Assembly: GCA_946479475.1 (NCBI GenBank)
Contig: CAMLGG010000118.1
Location: 1 to 15,311, forward strand
Direction: 5' to 3'
DNA from: an uncultured Ideonella sp.
GTDB lineage: Bacteria > Pseudomonadota > Gammaproteobacteria > Burkholderiales > Burkholderiaceae
Length of the DNA: 15,311 nt
This document shows, piece after piece, positions 15,257-15,311 of this stretch. Below the pieces are notes generated by a model, which was not told where the DNA came from, did not search any database, and was given only the letters and a program-made list of their open reading frames with translations. A program made the position numbers and the translations under genes. Numbering within the stretch: the first letter of the stretch is position 1; every line of letters starts with the position of its first letter.

Positions 15257-15311
15257 CTGCCCGTAGCTCAACTGGATAGAGCAGCTGCCTTCTAAGCAGC
15301 AGGTCGGGGGT
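15257..15311 (+). tRNA. tRNA-Arg (anticodon TCT), 3' end outside the window
   Basis: The cloverleaf is readable up to T54. It shows T8-A9 at 15264-15265, D stem GCTC (15266-15269)/GAGC (15279-15282) and anticodon stem GCTGC (15284-15288)/GCAGC (15296-15300). The 7-nt loop CTTCTAA carries anticodon TCT (15291-15293), which reads AGA/AGG arginine codons. Variable loop AGGTC and T-stem 5' strand GGGGG follow, and the window then ends. The first base is set by counting seven acceptor bases back from T8, giving CTGCCCG; a matching CGGGCAG should lie beyond the edge. AGA/AGG are rare in such a GC-rich genome. tRNA-Arg genes often serve as integration sites, but the relevant 3' part is not visible. 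Confidence 0.9.

Overview
The base composition is strongly GC-rich with GC-biased third positions. Gene families and order point to a betaproteobacterium of the Burkholderiales, most likely Comamonadaceae-like (Variovorax/Ramlibacter type). That placement is inferred from recognised protein families; no search was possible. I see no insertion sequence, phage gene, CRISPR array or frameshifted gene. Nearly all of the window is chromosomal coding sequence.

Left part (1-7075): the 5' end of a LivK-type periplasmic binding protein gene, reading left and cut by the window edge, is preceded by a 198-bp intergenic region with three inverted repeats. Then come holC (DNA polymerase III chi) and pepA (leucyl aminopeptidase), both on the minus strand. 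Only 29 bp away a tightly packed plus-strand operon begins: lptF, lptG, a short CbiX/SirB-type chelatase, a CysB-family LysR regulator and a YbdL-type methionine aminotransferase. The lptFG/pepA-holC divergent arrangement is the one known from E. coli. The three genes downstream of lptG form a sulfur-themed group.

Middle (7082-9801): a minus-strand gene for a FimV-like, single-membrane-span protein converges on the aminotransferase and diverges from a crotonase-superfamily gene. The crotonase lacks both classical catalytic glutamates and resembles the 'alternative' oxepin-CoA hydrolase/PaaG-like group.

Right part (9807-15311): a class II aldolase/adducin-like gene (minus) diverges from a Crp/Fnr-family regulator across 73 bp that contain two overlapping inverted repeats. 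The regulator is followed by an aminoglycoside-phosphotransferase-fold kinase and an acyl-CoA dehydrogenase homologue. This pair corresponds to the two halves of mammalian ACAD10/ACAD11 and to LvaA/LvaC of Pseudomonas putida levulinate catabolism, so a pathway that phosphorylates a hydroxyacyl-CoA and then eliminates the phosphate is plausible. This is the most interesting locus here. A conserved-looking protein of unknown function (minus), a YfcG-like glutathione transferase (plus) and the 5' two-thirds of a tRNA-Arg(TCT) gene close the window.
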